DNA of 64,000 nt, from positions 43,658,602 through 43,722,601 of the forward strand of contig OX387185.1 in NCBI GenBank assembly GCA_947561395.2, read 5' to 3'. A program made the position numbers and the translations under genes. The stretch comes from Buxus sempervirens (lineage: Eukaryota > Streptophyta > Magnoliopsida > Buxales > Buxaceae). The notes beneath the pieces were generated by a model. That model searched no databases, was not told the origin of the DNA, and worked only from the letters and a program-made list of their open reading frames with translations. Within the stretch, counting starts at the first letter, position 1. Each line of letters begins with the position of its first letter. Below are positions 48,757 through 60,929 of the stretch, piece after piece.

Positions 48757-48764
48757 TTTAAATA
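48757..48764 (-). promoter_or_regulatory. TATA box of the phytosulfokine-type gene
   Basis: On the minus strand it reads TATTTAAA, about 80 bp upstream of the start codon, leaving a leader of about 50 nt. Confidence 0.5.
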
Positions 48765-48989
48765 GAAGAGACCCTAGTGATTGCATGGAGTTCCATGAAT
48801 TTACGGACTTTGAAATTTTAAACCCAAAAAGTCAAAACTTCCAATACCCATTTAGGTTTAGGTCAATGTTTTCTTCTTGGGTGCATCACCATTTCAAGAG
48901 ATATTATTGACATGCGTTTCCAGAGGATTTTTTTTTTCTTCTTAATTGTGCCACTCTCATCTTGCAACCACCATCATGGGTGGAAATAG

Positions 48990-49013
48990 TTTCTGCCAAA
49001 AAAAAAAAAAAAA
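48990..49013 (+). mobile_element. Very short poly-A retroinsertion (24 bp)
   Basis: TTTCTGCC followed by A16 lies between two identical 17 bp copies ATCATGGGTGGAAATAG (48973-48989 and 49014-49030). The longest and cleanest of the four micro-insertions in this window. Confidence 0.8.
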
Positions 49014-49033
49014 ATCATGGGTGGAAATAGATA

Positions 49034-49179
49034 CTAGAAATCCTCTGTGCCTATTAGGTGTGCCGGTATTGTATGCCGCTAATAGGAAGAGTGCATTAAC
49101 ACATTCTCTCCTCCACATGGCATGTGCCTATAGACGGCATATAATACCGGCACACCTAATGGACACAGAGGATTCGTAG
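49034..49179. repeat. Long hairpin, arms about 48 nt
   Basis: The left arm (49039-49086: AATCCTCTGTG...TTAGGTGTGCCGG...) pairs with the right arm (49127-49174) with about five mismatches, around a loop of about 40 nt. It could be a MITE, or the precursor of a small RNA if transcribed. No target duplication was identified. Confidence 0.8.
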
Positions 49180-50828
49180 CAGCTCTTGTGCATTTATAAT
49201 GGGCAGTAGTGGTTACATAGGTGTACAGCTATGCAAGACCAAGAAAGAAAAACTATTTATATAATACATCTTGAATGTATTTGTATATGAAGGAGAGAAT
49301 TTGATTGCAATTACATTTTTTCCTAGTACAAATCTTCCTCAAAACTCTCATCAAATTTTATAAAACGAAATACTAATTGTTTGGCCAGATGGAAAACAGT
49401 GGAAAGAAAAGTAAAAATAAAAAAAAACGTTTTTCTTTTATTTCTATTGAGTTTCTTTTATTTTGAAAGAGATACTTTGAGAGCCCTTTAATAGGAAAAT
49501 AAAGCTCTTTTAAAAAATTATTTTTGGATGGGCCCATATTTTCCCATCCACAAAACGTACAAATTCCAATTGAAAGTTCATTGTCTTTTATTTTTCTACA
49601 GCTTCTGTCAAAACAAACACATCCTTAGATATATTATAGCCTTTATTTTCTTTTATATATATAATATATTTTTCATTATTGAATACTAAATTAATGATTT
49701 GAATTCAATTTTTTGGGGATGTAACCCTGCAATGTCTCTTACCAAGATATGTAAGTAACCAATTTAATGACCTGTTTTTTCTAGTCATGGGTATGTCTCC
49801 CACAAATATACAAGCAGTTAAGAAACAAATTAACAGCTCTACAGTGTTTAATGTTATAGGAAACACTATAAGCTCACATCATACAGGGTTTAATGAAAAA
49901 GCATCTGCCTCTATATTTTGTATTTTTAATGATAACACAACATCAAGGCTTTTTGTGTTCTATTAGTTCATGCATTTAAATGAATGGAAGAATAACTACA
50001 ATAATTTTCCATGGAATTTTTTACAAATTAACTTAGCTATTCAAAATATTTTCGGCTTTTGCTTGTCAATATATTAAATATTTGCGAGTAAAAAAAAAAA
50101 AAAAGCTAATATCTTATATAAGGAAAAAAAAAAAGGTAGGCGCCTTCTGTAAGGGTTAGATGGAGTTAGTTTTGGGAGATAACCAAAATATTTTATTTGG
50201 GGGATGCTACTTCAACTCATACAAGTTCTATAAATGCTTGCACATCGGATTTTGTCACTAGTGTACCTCTTGATTTTTTTTTCCCCTTTTTAATCGTTTA
50301 CCAAGATCAATGTCGAACCAAAGTTCTAATTCCTTCTTTTTTTCCCTTGTTTGGTGGGTAGTCTAAGCAATTTACACTATGTTTTAGACTATGTTTGGAG
50401 CTTTGGATTTGAGGAGAAAAGAAAAGAAAGCTAAAAAGGAAAAAAAAGAAGAAAAAAGAAAAATACTGATTTTCTTTTCTTTTTTGTTGTTTGGATGAGA
50501 TGAGAAATAAGAAGAAAAGAAAAATATATTTTAATAAGATGATGGGTTGGGGTAGCGGTGGGTGATGGTGGCAAGGGGTAGTGGGTGGTGGTGGTGGCGG
50601 CTGGTGGGTGGGTGGGTGGGTGGTGTGAATAGTGATAAGTGATGGTGAATTTTATTTTATTTCAAAATTCCTACCTTTTTTAAGAGAATTTTTTACATTG
50701 GAGAGAAACAGGGAGAGAAAATTTCGAGAGAAAATCTCATTTTCTTTTATCTAAACCAAACAAGAGAAAAGAAAATTTTAGCATTTTCTTTTCTTTTCTC
50801 CCCAAATCCAAGGTTCCAAATATAACTT
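49180..50828. other. Intergenic, nothing recognised
   Basis: AT-rich, with poly-A and poly-T runs. Around 50400-50790 inverted AAGAAAAGAAAA / TTTTCTTTTCTT stretches and a GGT/GGTGGG microsatellite (about 50560-50625) suggest a degraded foldback element. No gene seen. Confidence 0.4.
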
Positions 50829-51218
50829 GGGATGGCAATAGCATGAGTTAATGGGGTAACTTGCCCCAATCTGCTCCTAATCATTAGGGTTTGTAAGCCT
50901 TAAATTGGGCTAAGATCAAGTCAGTCTTGCGTAATCCATTCCTAATCTACCCCAAACATGGCCTTAATACATTAAAATATTTTTTTTAATATTTATAAAA
51001 AAATACATATTTTATAAATGAATATATAATTAATTTAAATTTTCTAATTTCCATTAAATATTACATTTTCTCATTAAAAGTATATATAGTTTAATGTTTA
51101 ATAGTAAGCCAAGTCAAACCAGTTGGCAGGATTAAGAGCAGCTTTTGTATTGGCTAAACCCTTATAGGGCAAGTTAGGATTTGTCAAAACCTGCGAACCT
51201 GCCGTATTGCCATCTCTA
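50829..51218. repeat. Possible degenerate hAT-like MITE
   Basis: The left end GGGATGGCAATAGC and the inverted right end AGAGATGGCAATACGGC match over about 12 bases. The interior has CCCATCTG/ACCTGCC-type motifs like the other MITEs. No target duplication remains, so the call is weak. Confidence 0.35.
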
Positions 51219-51622
51219 CTGTATTTATTACTTTTAACTAATCTTTCAAAGAACAAATAAAAAAAAGGAAAAACCCCATTATGTCGAAAAGGATATCATC
51301 AAGAGTTTTATACCAGCTGCTAACTTGATGCAACCCTCCTCTTTTCTCTGGGCTTGGGATCGGCAACGCATAAAAGATATAACAATAAAATCAAATACTG
51401 GAGAAGTTTATTGATATGTTGGTTTAGTTTATTGATATGTTAATTTTCATAAAATGAGCTTAGATAGGCATTCAAGCCCCCTCTAGTTTTTGTCTTGGGT
51501 TATTGATTAAACCATTACGATTTATCAGACATGGAACGGACTTTCAGGTGTAATCTTGGTGAACCAATCAAGCTTGCCCTTCACTACCCCGCTACAAGAA
51601 AATTTTAGACGTGCAAGCACTC

Positions 51623-52594
51623 TAGAGGTGTAAGTAAGGTGGGTTAAGTCGAGTTATAATGAGTTTAGGCTTAACCCAATATAAGATGTACTAGCCCAAA
51701 CTTGCCCTTGGCCCCCTCCCAACCCAAATATTATTATTTGAGTTTGAACTTTGAACTAGATTCGGGTTGGCCCAAACAAAATGTCAATTTTTAGATGTTT
51801 CTTTCATTTTTTTTGGCTATGTATGCAAATATTGGAATATCAATAATTGAAATCATCTATTAATGTACAAGCCTCTAGATTTGTTCATTTAATTTGCAAA
51901 AAAATAATTAATTAATTAATTTCTTAAAAAAATATTTTTTTAAATACCATGAGCCCATCATATGCCTGTTGCAGTTGTGGTTGCATCATCCTTATTGTAG
52001 AGGACATGCATCCAAATATCATATTCATTATAGCGTATGTGTAATTATTTATTTACAAATAAATTCATAAATCTATTATCATATTCATTATAATTGATTA
52101 CATATCTACTAGACAATGTAAAAGAAAAAAAAAACAATGGTACATATACATATAAATAAATACTCACCTGCATATAGGTATGCTCCCTTTGAAGTCTTAG
52201 GTTCAAGTTCTCTTAGGCACAATTTTCTGGGGCCACCGGAATAAGGTCTATGGACCTAACTCTTTCCCGGACCATATGGGTTGCAAAGTCTTGCATGGCA
52301 CCTTAGGATTAGTCGGTTGAGCATAAGCGGGTCCGGATACCCTGACTTGTTTTCTGGGGCCCCCTAAATAAGGTCTATGGACGTTACTCTTTCCCGGGAG
52401 CATGTGGGTTACAAGGTCTTGTATGACACCTTAGGATTAGTCGGTTGAGCATAAGTGGGTCCAGATACCGAGTTTCAAGGAAAAAAACTCACTTGCGTGT
52501 ACGAGAGTTTGTACATAACTCAATGCTCGCTTCTGGCTTTTCTTCGGGTTGGGTTGGCGGGTTTTGAGCGGTCCGTGTTAAATTTACACCTCTA
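51623..52594. mobile_element. Non-autonomous hAT-like element, 972 bp, at the start of the next gene
   Basis: Ends TAGAGGTGTAAGTAAG and, inverted, TAGAGGTGTAAATTTAAC. The flanks GCAAGCAC (51613-51620) and GCAAGCAG (52595-52602) match at 7 of 8, with two extra bases (TC) between the left repeat and the terminus. It ends only about 114 bp before the start codon at 52709. Its interior carries a 127 bp tandem duplication. Confidence 0.75.
52223..52470. repeat. Tandem duplication, period 127 bp, inside the hAT-like element
   Basis: Two copies begin TTTTCTGGGGCC at 52223 and 52350. They share AATAAGGTCTATGGAC, ACTCTTTCCCGG, ATGTGGGTT and CACCTTAGGATTAGTCGG. Non-coding. Confidence 0.92.
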
Positions 52595-52708
52595 GCAAGC
52601 AGCAGGTAGCCTCAGCAGTGAAACAAGCCACAAGGGAATCAACGAAAAGAGCTCCAAAGGAGCAGCGAAGACAGCGCGGGTTTAGTTGTTTGGATCAAAC
52701 TTCTTGTA

Positions 52709-55700
52709 ATGGCTCTTCATCCTGTCTCACTTCCTTCCTCGACTGATCAAAACCCGACCCCAACTTCCGACGACGCCACAAACCTGCCCAATCCTTACAC
52801 CACTCAGCCGCAGGTTCTCTCTTTCCCTCTTTTATGTTTTCATTTTGAATGTAAATTTCCGAGAAAACTTTGTTTCATTTCAACATCTGCCTGTCCTCTA
52901 TTTCTCTATGTCTATGTTCTTTGTAGTGATACTTGTTAAGGTTGTAAATCTTGCAAGGGCGGTGGATCCAATGGCGAAGACACAGATATCACCGATAGAA
53001 AGCCGGATTTAGTTAACAACTCCCAGTAAGTCTTCGTTTTTAAGATGTCAATATATGTTACCACAACTTACAGTACTGAAGTTGATGAATTAAAGTTAAA
53101 CTAAATCCGATCAATGAGTAATTCAGTAGTTGTCCTTTGATGTGCCTGATAAAATTAGCGGAGACAATTCTTATGGTCCATGGAATGTTAACAAAAGGGT
53201 TGGATCAGTAATTTTTATTGTTATCGGAAATTAGACTGAATTAATGAAGTTTCCCTTTTTGAACTTACTGGCAGTGTGAGAGTAACTTAACTTGGTTAGT
53301 GGGGCAACGTTGCAGGGTTGTATTCTGGGGATTGATTCTCATTACCAATGAAAATAGGTTTCTTTGAGATCAATTGAAGCATATTTTTGGAGAAGAGGAA
53401 CAGGTTAAAATTATTACTTGGATAATAGAAGGTCCTTTGTGTACATGGAAACTTGCTTGCCAAATTGCAGGAACCTGATTCAACCACCTGGTTGAGTTTT
53501 GAATGTGATTCTTTGTTAAAGAATACCCAGCAACCAAAAAGGGAAGTAACTAATCAAGAATGATGGCAGTGCAGGTCTCTTGACCTAAAGTATGCTTAAA
53601 GGAAGAAACTAACCAGCCTTCATATGTGTAAACAAAAGGCATACCTTTGTTAGAAGGACTACCTCTCAGCATTAGCACACAATGAAATCAGTTTCAACAC
53701 TGCCATCCAATTCCTTGTTGCAACACATGTAACCACCTGTTAGATTACTCTCCAACACTTGCCAGGTGCCTAGTTAGCAGCTTGCAGTGCTTAGCATTGG
53801 TCATGTGAGAACATTCTCAAGTTTCGAGTGAACACTTCGCAACGTCTTAAATACTTCTAGATTATGGACCCTATTTTAACTGATTTATAGCTTTTTTATA
53901 TTTTTTGTCACGTGAGATGATGGCATGGACAATCCAGATAAGCAGCATGATGGGAACTTGTGGAATGGCATGTGGATAACCTTCCATGGTTTGACCCATG
54001 CGACCCCCATTTGTAATTTTTTATTAGACTCCATGAAAGATATCGGTCATTGATTTTTTTTTTCTAATATTTTTATTTTTCATTAGGAAAGACATGAAAA
54101 TAGAGTTTTGAGTTTCACTGCAAATGTGTCTGGTATCGAAATTGGGGGTGGTAATGGGTTGGTTGAGGCTTGGGTATAGGAATCATTACGTTTGTCCAAG
54201 TGAGGCGCTGCCTGTTTTGGCCTATTTTTGCAGAATTTTGTTGTCTTTAAATTGATTAGTAAAAAAATTTATAAATCTTCATATTCATCAATATATATAA
54301 ATTTTGCTTCCTATTTTTCAACAACCCAAGAAAAACTCACAAAAGAAGTTATAAGATGAACAAGGAGTATGGAAAAATGTTTTAGATATGCATAAACCAT
54401 TGACTCTAGTTCAATACATGCTTTGAAACTGAAACTGGGGCCGGGCTATTGTTCAACATGCCTAGCCCAATCCCAGACTTAATTATATTCTTTGAGGAAT
54501 TGGATCCAATAAAACCTGCAGGCCTAGAAAAATGGGCCAAGCTCATCAGGCCTAGGGGGCTCAGCATAAAATTTCCAGTACTAGTCCAATACCATATCTA
54601 TGCATACGGGTTAGTTAGAAGAGCATGCAAAAAAGTAGGATCTTCCTATCTGAATTGTCACATTTGAAAATCATTTGATTGACCATTGACAGATAGATTC
54701 ATATTTCATCTTTTCTCCTTGTGTAATTTTTTATATTGACATTTCCATCAGTTCCAGGTGATTGATATTTATTGAGATGAGATAATAGTCTTTCAACTAA
54801 AAATTGTGTCCTAACACCTGAAGAGAGAAATTACAATTGTTATGGGTGAGAATTTTGAGTAAAACTTTGACTTGAGAGTTTTGATGATTGTTCAATTAGC
54901 AGGATGTTTGAGTGCTTAAAAGTTTATACCCTATGGAGCATATGTTAATCAATTGGGTTTTGGGGAAGTTCATTTGGATGGTCGGATAAATTCCAACATA
55001 TAATTTTAATCGTTGGATATAGTTAATATATAGTTATGTATGACACTCATATATATATATATTCTCACAATGAGAAACTGTGCAAATTATAAATCCTTGG
55101 AGCAATATAAATTGAGAAATTGCTTTTGGAAATTATCTCTTAATATTATTATAATGATTAATTATTTTCAGAAGGATGTTAATAAATTTTATTTAGAAAA
55201 GTTTCCATTCCTATATGATGAAATGCTTAGAACCTTAAATTAGCAATGAAATTTCTTTTCTTTCAATGATTTTGGAGCATTTTAAGATGAAGGCATACTT
55301 ATGCAAGTTGATAGAAAAATTAGTTTTTTGCAAAATATTTTATTCTCTTTACTGAGGATTCATTTGCAATATATGTACTTAAAACGGATGAAAATATCAT
55401 TGATTGTCCAGATCCTGTTCAGAAAGAAACAAGAGAATTTTTGACAATAGATCAAGAACTCCAAGGGCCTTATTTCATTCTATTCTCAGCTACATCCTTT
55501 TTTGGGCATCAAGCACGGAATCTTGCAAAGGACTGAACCTTGAGGAAGCCTTAATATGTGAAAACCTTATTGTAGAAGCCTTATTCCTCTTCTTTTTCCC
55601 TGTACACTTTTGATGTACATTTTCTCTGGAGTGTTTCTTTCTCTTGATTTAATCTAATTCCTATTATTACTGTTCAAAAAAAAAAAAAAAAAAATTGAGT

Positions 55701-58700
55701 TCGAGCATAAGTGCTTCATGACTCGGTTAGGTAATCAGTATTTTCTCTCTCAAGAGTATGCCTGTATATAACATTTCCTTGAACATTATGTTTTTTTTTT
55801 TTTTTTTCATTTTTCTCATTTCCATGCTTAAAGAGTGAGGCGAGATTTCTAATTTAATCTAAGAGAAAGTTTCTGCTGGATGGACTGATTTTTTGCTGTG
55901 GTAGAAACTGTAGAATCTTGCTTTATCTATTCATCTAAAAGAAAAGAAGGGAAAGAATCTGAGTATTCTATAGTGATTAATTTATACAATGCGATGGATT
56001 GTTCAGCTCGTGTTACATAATTAAGGAAAAGAATCTCAGCATTCTCTCCTGATTAATTTATATAATGTAATGGATTGTTCAGCTCGTGTTACATACTATA
56101 ATGTACTGGACAATGCATATACTGTAGGTGTGATTGGGTTTTTTTTCACTCCACTGTCAACCATAAAAAATCAAGTATGTATTGTTGGCTCTGAAATATT
56201 TAAGTAGTTTCATTTGTCATGATTATTCTGAGTGCTACATCCAGGTTAGATTGAGACTGATTTCAATATTCTTAAATTTGGCTAGAGATTCAGATGCTGC
56301 AGACTATGTTGGCAAGTACAGCAAATATGAAGCTGACTATGTTCACCGATTGATGGCAAAGTACTTCTCCAAGAAGGATTTATATGGAGGTAAAAATTTT
56401 TTTATTATTATTCATACGAAGGGTGCGTTTTTCAGCAGATTTTATTAAAAAACTTATTCAGATTATTTATTATCAGTCTTTTTTGATAAATCCTCATGTG
56501 TTGGATTTATTTAATTGTCTCAAATGCCATATACTTTTGGATTTATATGGAGCACAAAATTAAAAGAGCAATGGTTATTTGGATGAAGAATGGCCTACAT
56601 TTTGAACTTCTTGCTATTGACCGAATTGCCTTATGACAATAGTTGGTTCTTATTCTGTTGAATAGTGATAGACGTTGCCTCTCTTCATTTATTTCATTTG
56701 TTGTTGTTTTTTTTATTATCTTACAGCCAATACTCTACACATCTATTTCTAACCATATCTCTCTTGCTTATATTTGCACTTGTATTTAATCCTCTTCTTA
56801 ATAGTCTTTTTAAACATAAACTATTAGATATTTTATCCTTCAGTGATGATGTTTTAAATTTTTTTTCTCACTTAATTATAATTTCTTTTTCCTCATATTG
56901 TGATGCCCTGTGTTATGATTTTTTTTTTAAAATTTGATATTATGATGCCCTGTGTTATAATTTCTTTTTCCTCAGTGAAAAATTTGATACCTATACAAGT
57001 AGCAATTGTGCCCTTTTTCTAACTGGTGACTTCCGATGGTATACAATAAATGATTACTTGCTATCTCTAATTCCATATTGAAACCAAGCATGATATTCTG
57101 GGAAAATAATCAAAATTTCTTCACTCATATTTTATAAAATATTTAGTCACATAAATAATCTGAAAATTCATATAATGCGCTTGATAGACTAAATAGAAAG
57201 GTGAAAAGTTAGCAGAATTAGCTATAAGTTCGTGATATGTATATTAGTCTTGAGATAAGAGATGCTCTACATCATCGGTGCCTCTGCACCTCAACATGAA
57301 ACGGGCTACTTCTCCTACAGTGTCTTGGCTTGGTAAGCCTTATGATGTAAGAAACTGGCTAACCAGGTCAGATTAGCTCATTTGTGTTCTTGTGGTATGA
57401 ACATTTGTTTACTCATGTGCATAGGGCAATTAAGATGCTATTTGATTGGTTTGCCAAGAGTAGTACATTGAGAAAACACCTTTTTGGTGGAGAATGGGTT
57501 TGCATGTCCCTCTTTTTGGTTTTTTAGTTAAGTATATCTTTGTTATTCATTAAAAGAAGAATTTTACCTGCATAAAATTATAAATTTTAGCCTTTTGACA
57601 TTTTCAAGATGTTTTGGAATTCTTTGCCATGGACTTTTAATTTTATGTTCTCTCTAAGAGGAAGATAAGCCTATTGACTGCATTAAGATGCTTTCAGCTC
57701 TGTCAGAAACATCTTCAACTTACTACCTGGAGAATTGAAATGTTTCTTGGTTTTGATTTGTATGTAAATGTCTACAGTTAATTACCATGACTGAAAGCAG
57801 TCAGTAACTTTATTTTCAGTACACTAGTTAGAGATTTATGTGCCATACCTCTTCTCATATTCGCTTATTGCTCTATAATAACATAAATAACATCAGCAAG
57901 TAGATGTGCGAACTGTATGATATTTTCCACATGGTACTTCTTTCAATTTACTTTTTGACTAGTCCAAAACAGTGTCATTGTACTAATCTACTTAATTATG
58001 TCCCAAGAAGGACCTGGAACTTGCTATATGATTAGTAGTGGCGCTCTACTGTGTCAGGTTTTAATACAGATTGGAATCTCTAGTCTGATATTTTAGTTGG
58101 TTAGAGACACTCAACTGAAATATTGTTTATCAAGCTATTACTATTAGTAGCCAGCATGCTTGTCAAGATCTTAGCATACAGCGGTGTCGTCTAAACTTTA
58201 ATTAGAGAATTATGTTGCCAATTCAAAAAAATTATCAGCCTCGAATTTTCTATTATGTTAGTTTTATTGGAAGATTTTTGACTTCATATGCTTCTGGAGC
58301 TAGATTATGAAATTCCTATTCATTGCAGCTATAATTAAAATAATGATACCTAGTTTAATCTTCCTTGCAAATTTAGCATGTCTCCATTAACAAGCCACCC
58401 TTATACGAGCGTTATTTTAGTGAGTAGCAAGATCGCTCATACACAATTTTTATCATTCGAATGAGGCTAACTGAACACTTGAAAAGAAAAAGCATGGAAG
58501 GAAGAACTCAAAATGACTTTTTTTTGCCCTAGATATACTAGATAAATATGTATTTGGGTATACTTGACACAGTCGAGCCTCTGCTATTGTTGCAGGCAAT
58601 ATATATGATGAGGAAATGATAATCGAAAATGAAACTATAAAGGCAAGCAGGTAATCGTGGAAGTGAAGCTCTGTGTTTTCTGAACTTGCATTTCATTCCC

Positions 58701-58870
58701 AGTTTCCACATGCTAAACTCCTTGTACCTCCTCTTAGGTGGCCTTGTACGCGATCTTTTGCTGACCCAGTCCCAAGTTTCGAAGACCTAAACAGGTCACC
58801 ATCAGCTACAGCAGAAGCATCCAGCAATCTTCCAAATAAGAAATTATCAGTTAAGAAGTGCAATAGTTAA
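52709..58870 (+). CDS. Conserved-looking plant protein of unknown function, 154 aa
   Basis: I do not recognise this family. Five exons with consistent phases: 52709-52813, 52958-53025, 56286-56389, 58596-58650, 58738-58870 (465 nt). The first 57 residues are Pro/Thr/Asp-rich and look disordered. The likely folded core, residues about 58-120, is rich in Tyr and charged residues (ADYVGKYSKYEADYVHRL, then YFSKKDLYGG and SRWPCTRSFADPV). The last 35 residues are Ser/Asn/Lys-rich. There is no signal peptide, membrane segment or catalytic motif; a small soluble adaptor or nuclear protein is possible but unproven. Five exon joins that keep one frame and leave no stops argue for a real gene. Exon 3 could start elsewhere; the chosen acceptor (TTGGCTAG) is the one that keeps phase. 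Confidence 0.75.
55420..55695 (+). mobile_element. 5'-truncated L1-type LINE, 3' end only
   Basis: It lies in intron 2 of the preceding gene model. The first part encodes ERNKRIFDNRSRTP...FHSILSYILFW, the conserved end of plant LINE reverse transcriptases (zf-RVT region, 'W.ERN.RIF'). Then come a 3' UTR ending TATTATTACTGTTC and a poly-A of about 19 (55676-55694). No clear target duplication. The 5' edge is approximate. Confidence 0.7.
55955..56106. repeat. Tandem duplication, period 76 bp
   Basis: Two adjacent copies start GAATCT at 55955 and 56031 and include TGATTAATTTATA and GGATTGTTCAGCTCGTGTT. Non-coding, in an intron. Confidence 0.88.
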
Positions 58871-59833
58871 GGCCCTTTGCCTGCATTTCTTGCGGGTTGT
58901 CTCAACCAGCCGACTGTAAGCATCAAACATGTATGGGACTGGCCATGCCAGACGTATAAGCTTTCGAATGCAATCTGTATTCTAGCCCAGTCTTACGAGC
59001 CTTCCATTGTACCGAAACAACTTTCATTTCTTTGTTGAAGATAATCAAATCCGCTATTCAATTTCTTCAATGCTAGATGGGATGTACTGATATGACTGGG
59101 GGGTATTCTGTGGTTTGTAAACCTATCTTGTAAAGGTTTTACCTTTTACAGTAATGAGCCCATGCATGCTCCAACAAGTCGTGGTCTGGCCAGTAGCAAA
59201 TTACACTGCACATCATCTGCAGTAGATGTACAACAAGAGATATAATGTGTGGGGTTCACCAAACTGAATATTTGGTCGGGCCCACATTAGCACGGCTGAG
59301 GACGGCCATTACTCTGTAGATTGAAGCTGAAACTTGCATTGAAATTCAATGTGTAGCCTATTTTCCATCCAGATACGATGGCCGTCTAATTGTCTTAGAT
59401 GAAAAGGTTTCCTGGTATGCTAAACTGGGTTTAGTCCAGCCATGCTCTGTTCAATAAAGAAAAGAACAAAAAAAAAAGAGTCGCCACCATCCATGAATCT
59501 TGATGTGGATGATCACCTGACCATGCTGATGTTTCAAAATGGAGTTCGAACTTAACTACGTGACGAGATATCCCAATGGTTGGTTGACTCCTTGTTCAAA
59601 AAAAATACTAACGTTCAGTTCTTGCTCAAATCCTATTATTTTCCTAATTATTGAACTATTTTGTTGTCACAATTAAAAATAAGTATATTTTTTTGATAGT
59701 TTAATAATAAGTGTGTAAATAGATAATTATTGAAATCAGTATATTATCTCCCTATGGTAGATTTAGAATTTAGTTTTTCATAGACACTAATTGTACAAAC
59801 AGATTACTGTGTTATTACAAAAAAAAAAAAAGA
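58871..59833. other. Downstream region of the unknown gene
   Basis: It includes the 3' UTR of the preceding gene for the first 200-300 bp. No other gene recognised. Confidence 0.4.
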
Positions 59834-60018
59834 GGGTTTTGAAATCTTGTGCAATGCTTTATAGCATTCTTTTTTGCTGTGGCCCTCATCCTTTTTCAAG
59901 TGGGCTCCACATAAAACATTTACAAATATGAAAAAAATCTTGATCGTGAGATTCACGATAGCATCTCACAGCCCCCATAGAAAGTTATGCAGTAAAGCAT
60001 TGTATAAGATTTTGAGAT
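59834..60018. mobile_element. Foldback MITE, about 185 bp
   Basis: The left end GAAATCTTGTGCAATGCTTTAT pairs with the right end GTAAAGCATTGTATAAGATTTTG with a few mismatches. Inside are GAGATTCACGATAGCATCTCAC hairpin motifs. A further partial copy of the ATGCTTTA motif occurs near 60512. No target duplication was found. Confidence 0.6.
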
Positions 60019-60628
60019 GATATTGTCCGTGGCCATTTAGTGTTTCTATTCATGCAGCCTAAGTGACATGTGTCTATGTGGAGCATCTCATGGCCGGAAT
60101 TTTTCAAACAAAAATTTCTTTTTCTATATATGTATTTTCGAGAAAAAAAAAATTGCAACCGTTGGCTCCATGTGTCATTATTTGAATCAAGTTGCCTTGA
60201 CGGCTGCAGTTAACAACGACAACCAATTTCAAACTGAAGATTTCATTATCTAAATCAAAGTTGCCATTATAGCATTGCTGTGGCAGTGAGATGCTGCATC
60301 TCATTTGTAGTATATTTTTATGGTTGTAAATGTTTTGAATGCATTTTCTCTAGCGCTAGAATCCAACTGGCTGGGATGGAATATGAATGTGTGGGCCCCC
60401 TATTTTCATGGGCATCCATATGTATGTTTCATGTTGGTTTCACTGAGTGGCACCAGACGAAACACTTTCAAATGTTTTCATATGATGTATGTTTGAAATA
60501 ATACTAATCATGAAATGCTTTACATGCTATAATAGAAAACAAAAGATTTAGGGTTGAAATCGTTTGCTGCAGTGATCCTATGTTGTGGCAGACCCTGCAG
60601 CATCATGGGATACTATCATGTGTTACAT

Positions 60629-60724
60629 CTCATGGATGTTGCATTTTCACATTAAAAAATGTGAAATGTCAATTGAAATTACATTTCACATTTTTTTTTA
60701 ATGTAAATTAACAACATCTGTGGA
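60629..60724. mobile_element. Foldback MITE core, upstream of HEMB
   Basis: GGATGTTG...CACATTAAAAAATGTGAAATGT is followed by its near-inverse ACATTTCACATTTTTT...AACAACATC. It shares the ATTTCACATT core with the MITE at 20148-20322, so the two belong to one family. The full element may extend over about 60555-60780. It lies just upstream of the HEMB promoter. Confidence 0.6.
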
Positions 60725-60847
60725 TGCTACGTGGCAGCTTTCCACTGCCACTGCGGCAGACCATTTCATCCCACAAATCTGTCCCTCCCTTCATCCCTGC
60801 GTTATGTTCCGCTTACGTGTCATCTCTCTAGTTACTCAAACCAGATA

Positions 60848-60857
60848 GCCACGTGGC
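60848..60857. promoter_or_regulatory. G-box in the HEMB promoter
   Basis: GCCACGTGGC is a perfect 10 bp palindrome with a CACGTG core, the site bound by bZIP and PIF/HY5-type factors. Nearby are more ACGT motifs (CTACGTGGC near 60728, TTACGTGTC near 60814) and an I-box-like GATAAG near 60939. Light-responsive control of a tetrapyrrole gene would fit, but this is inferred from motifs. Confidence 0.6.
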
Positions 60858-60929
60858 GAGGACAGATCCATGTCAGGACGACAGTCAACCCTCTCCGCCG
60901 AACGAAACCCATTTGTCCAGTTTAGAGAG

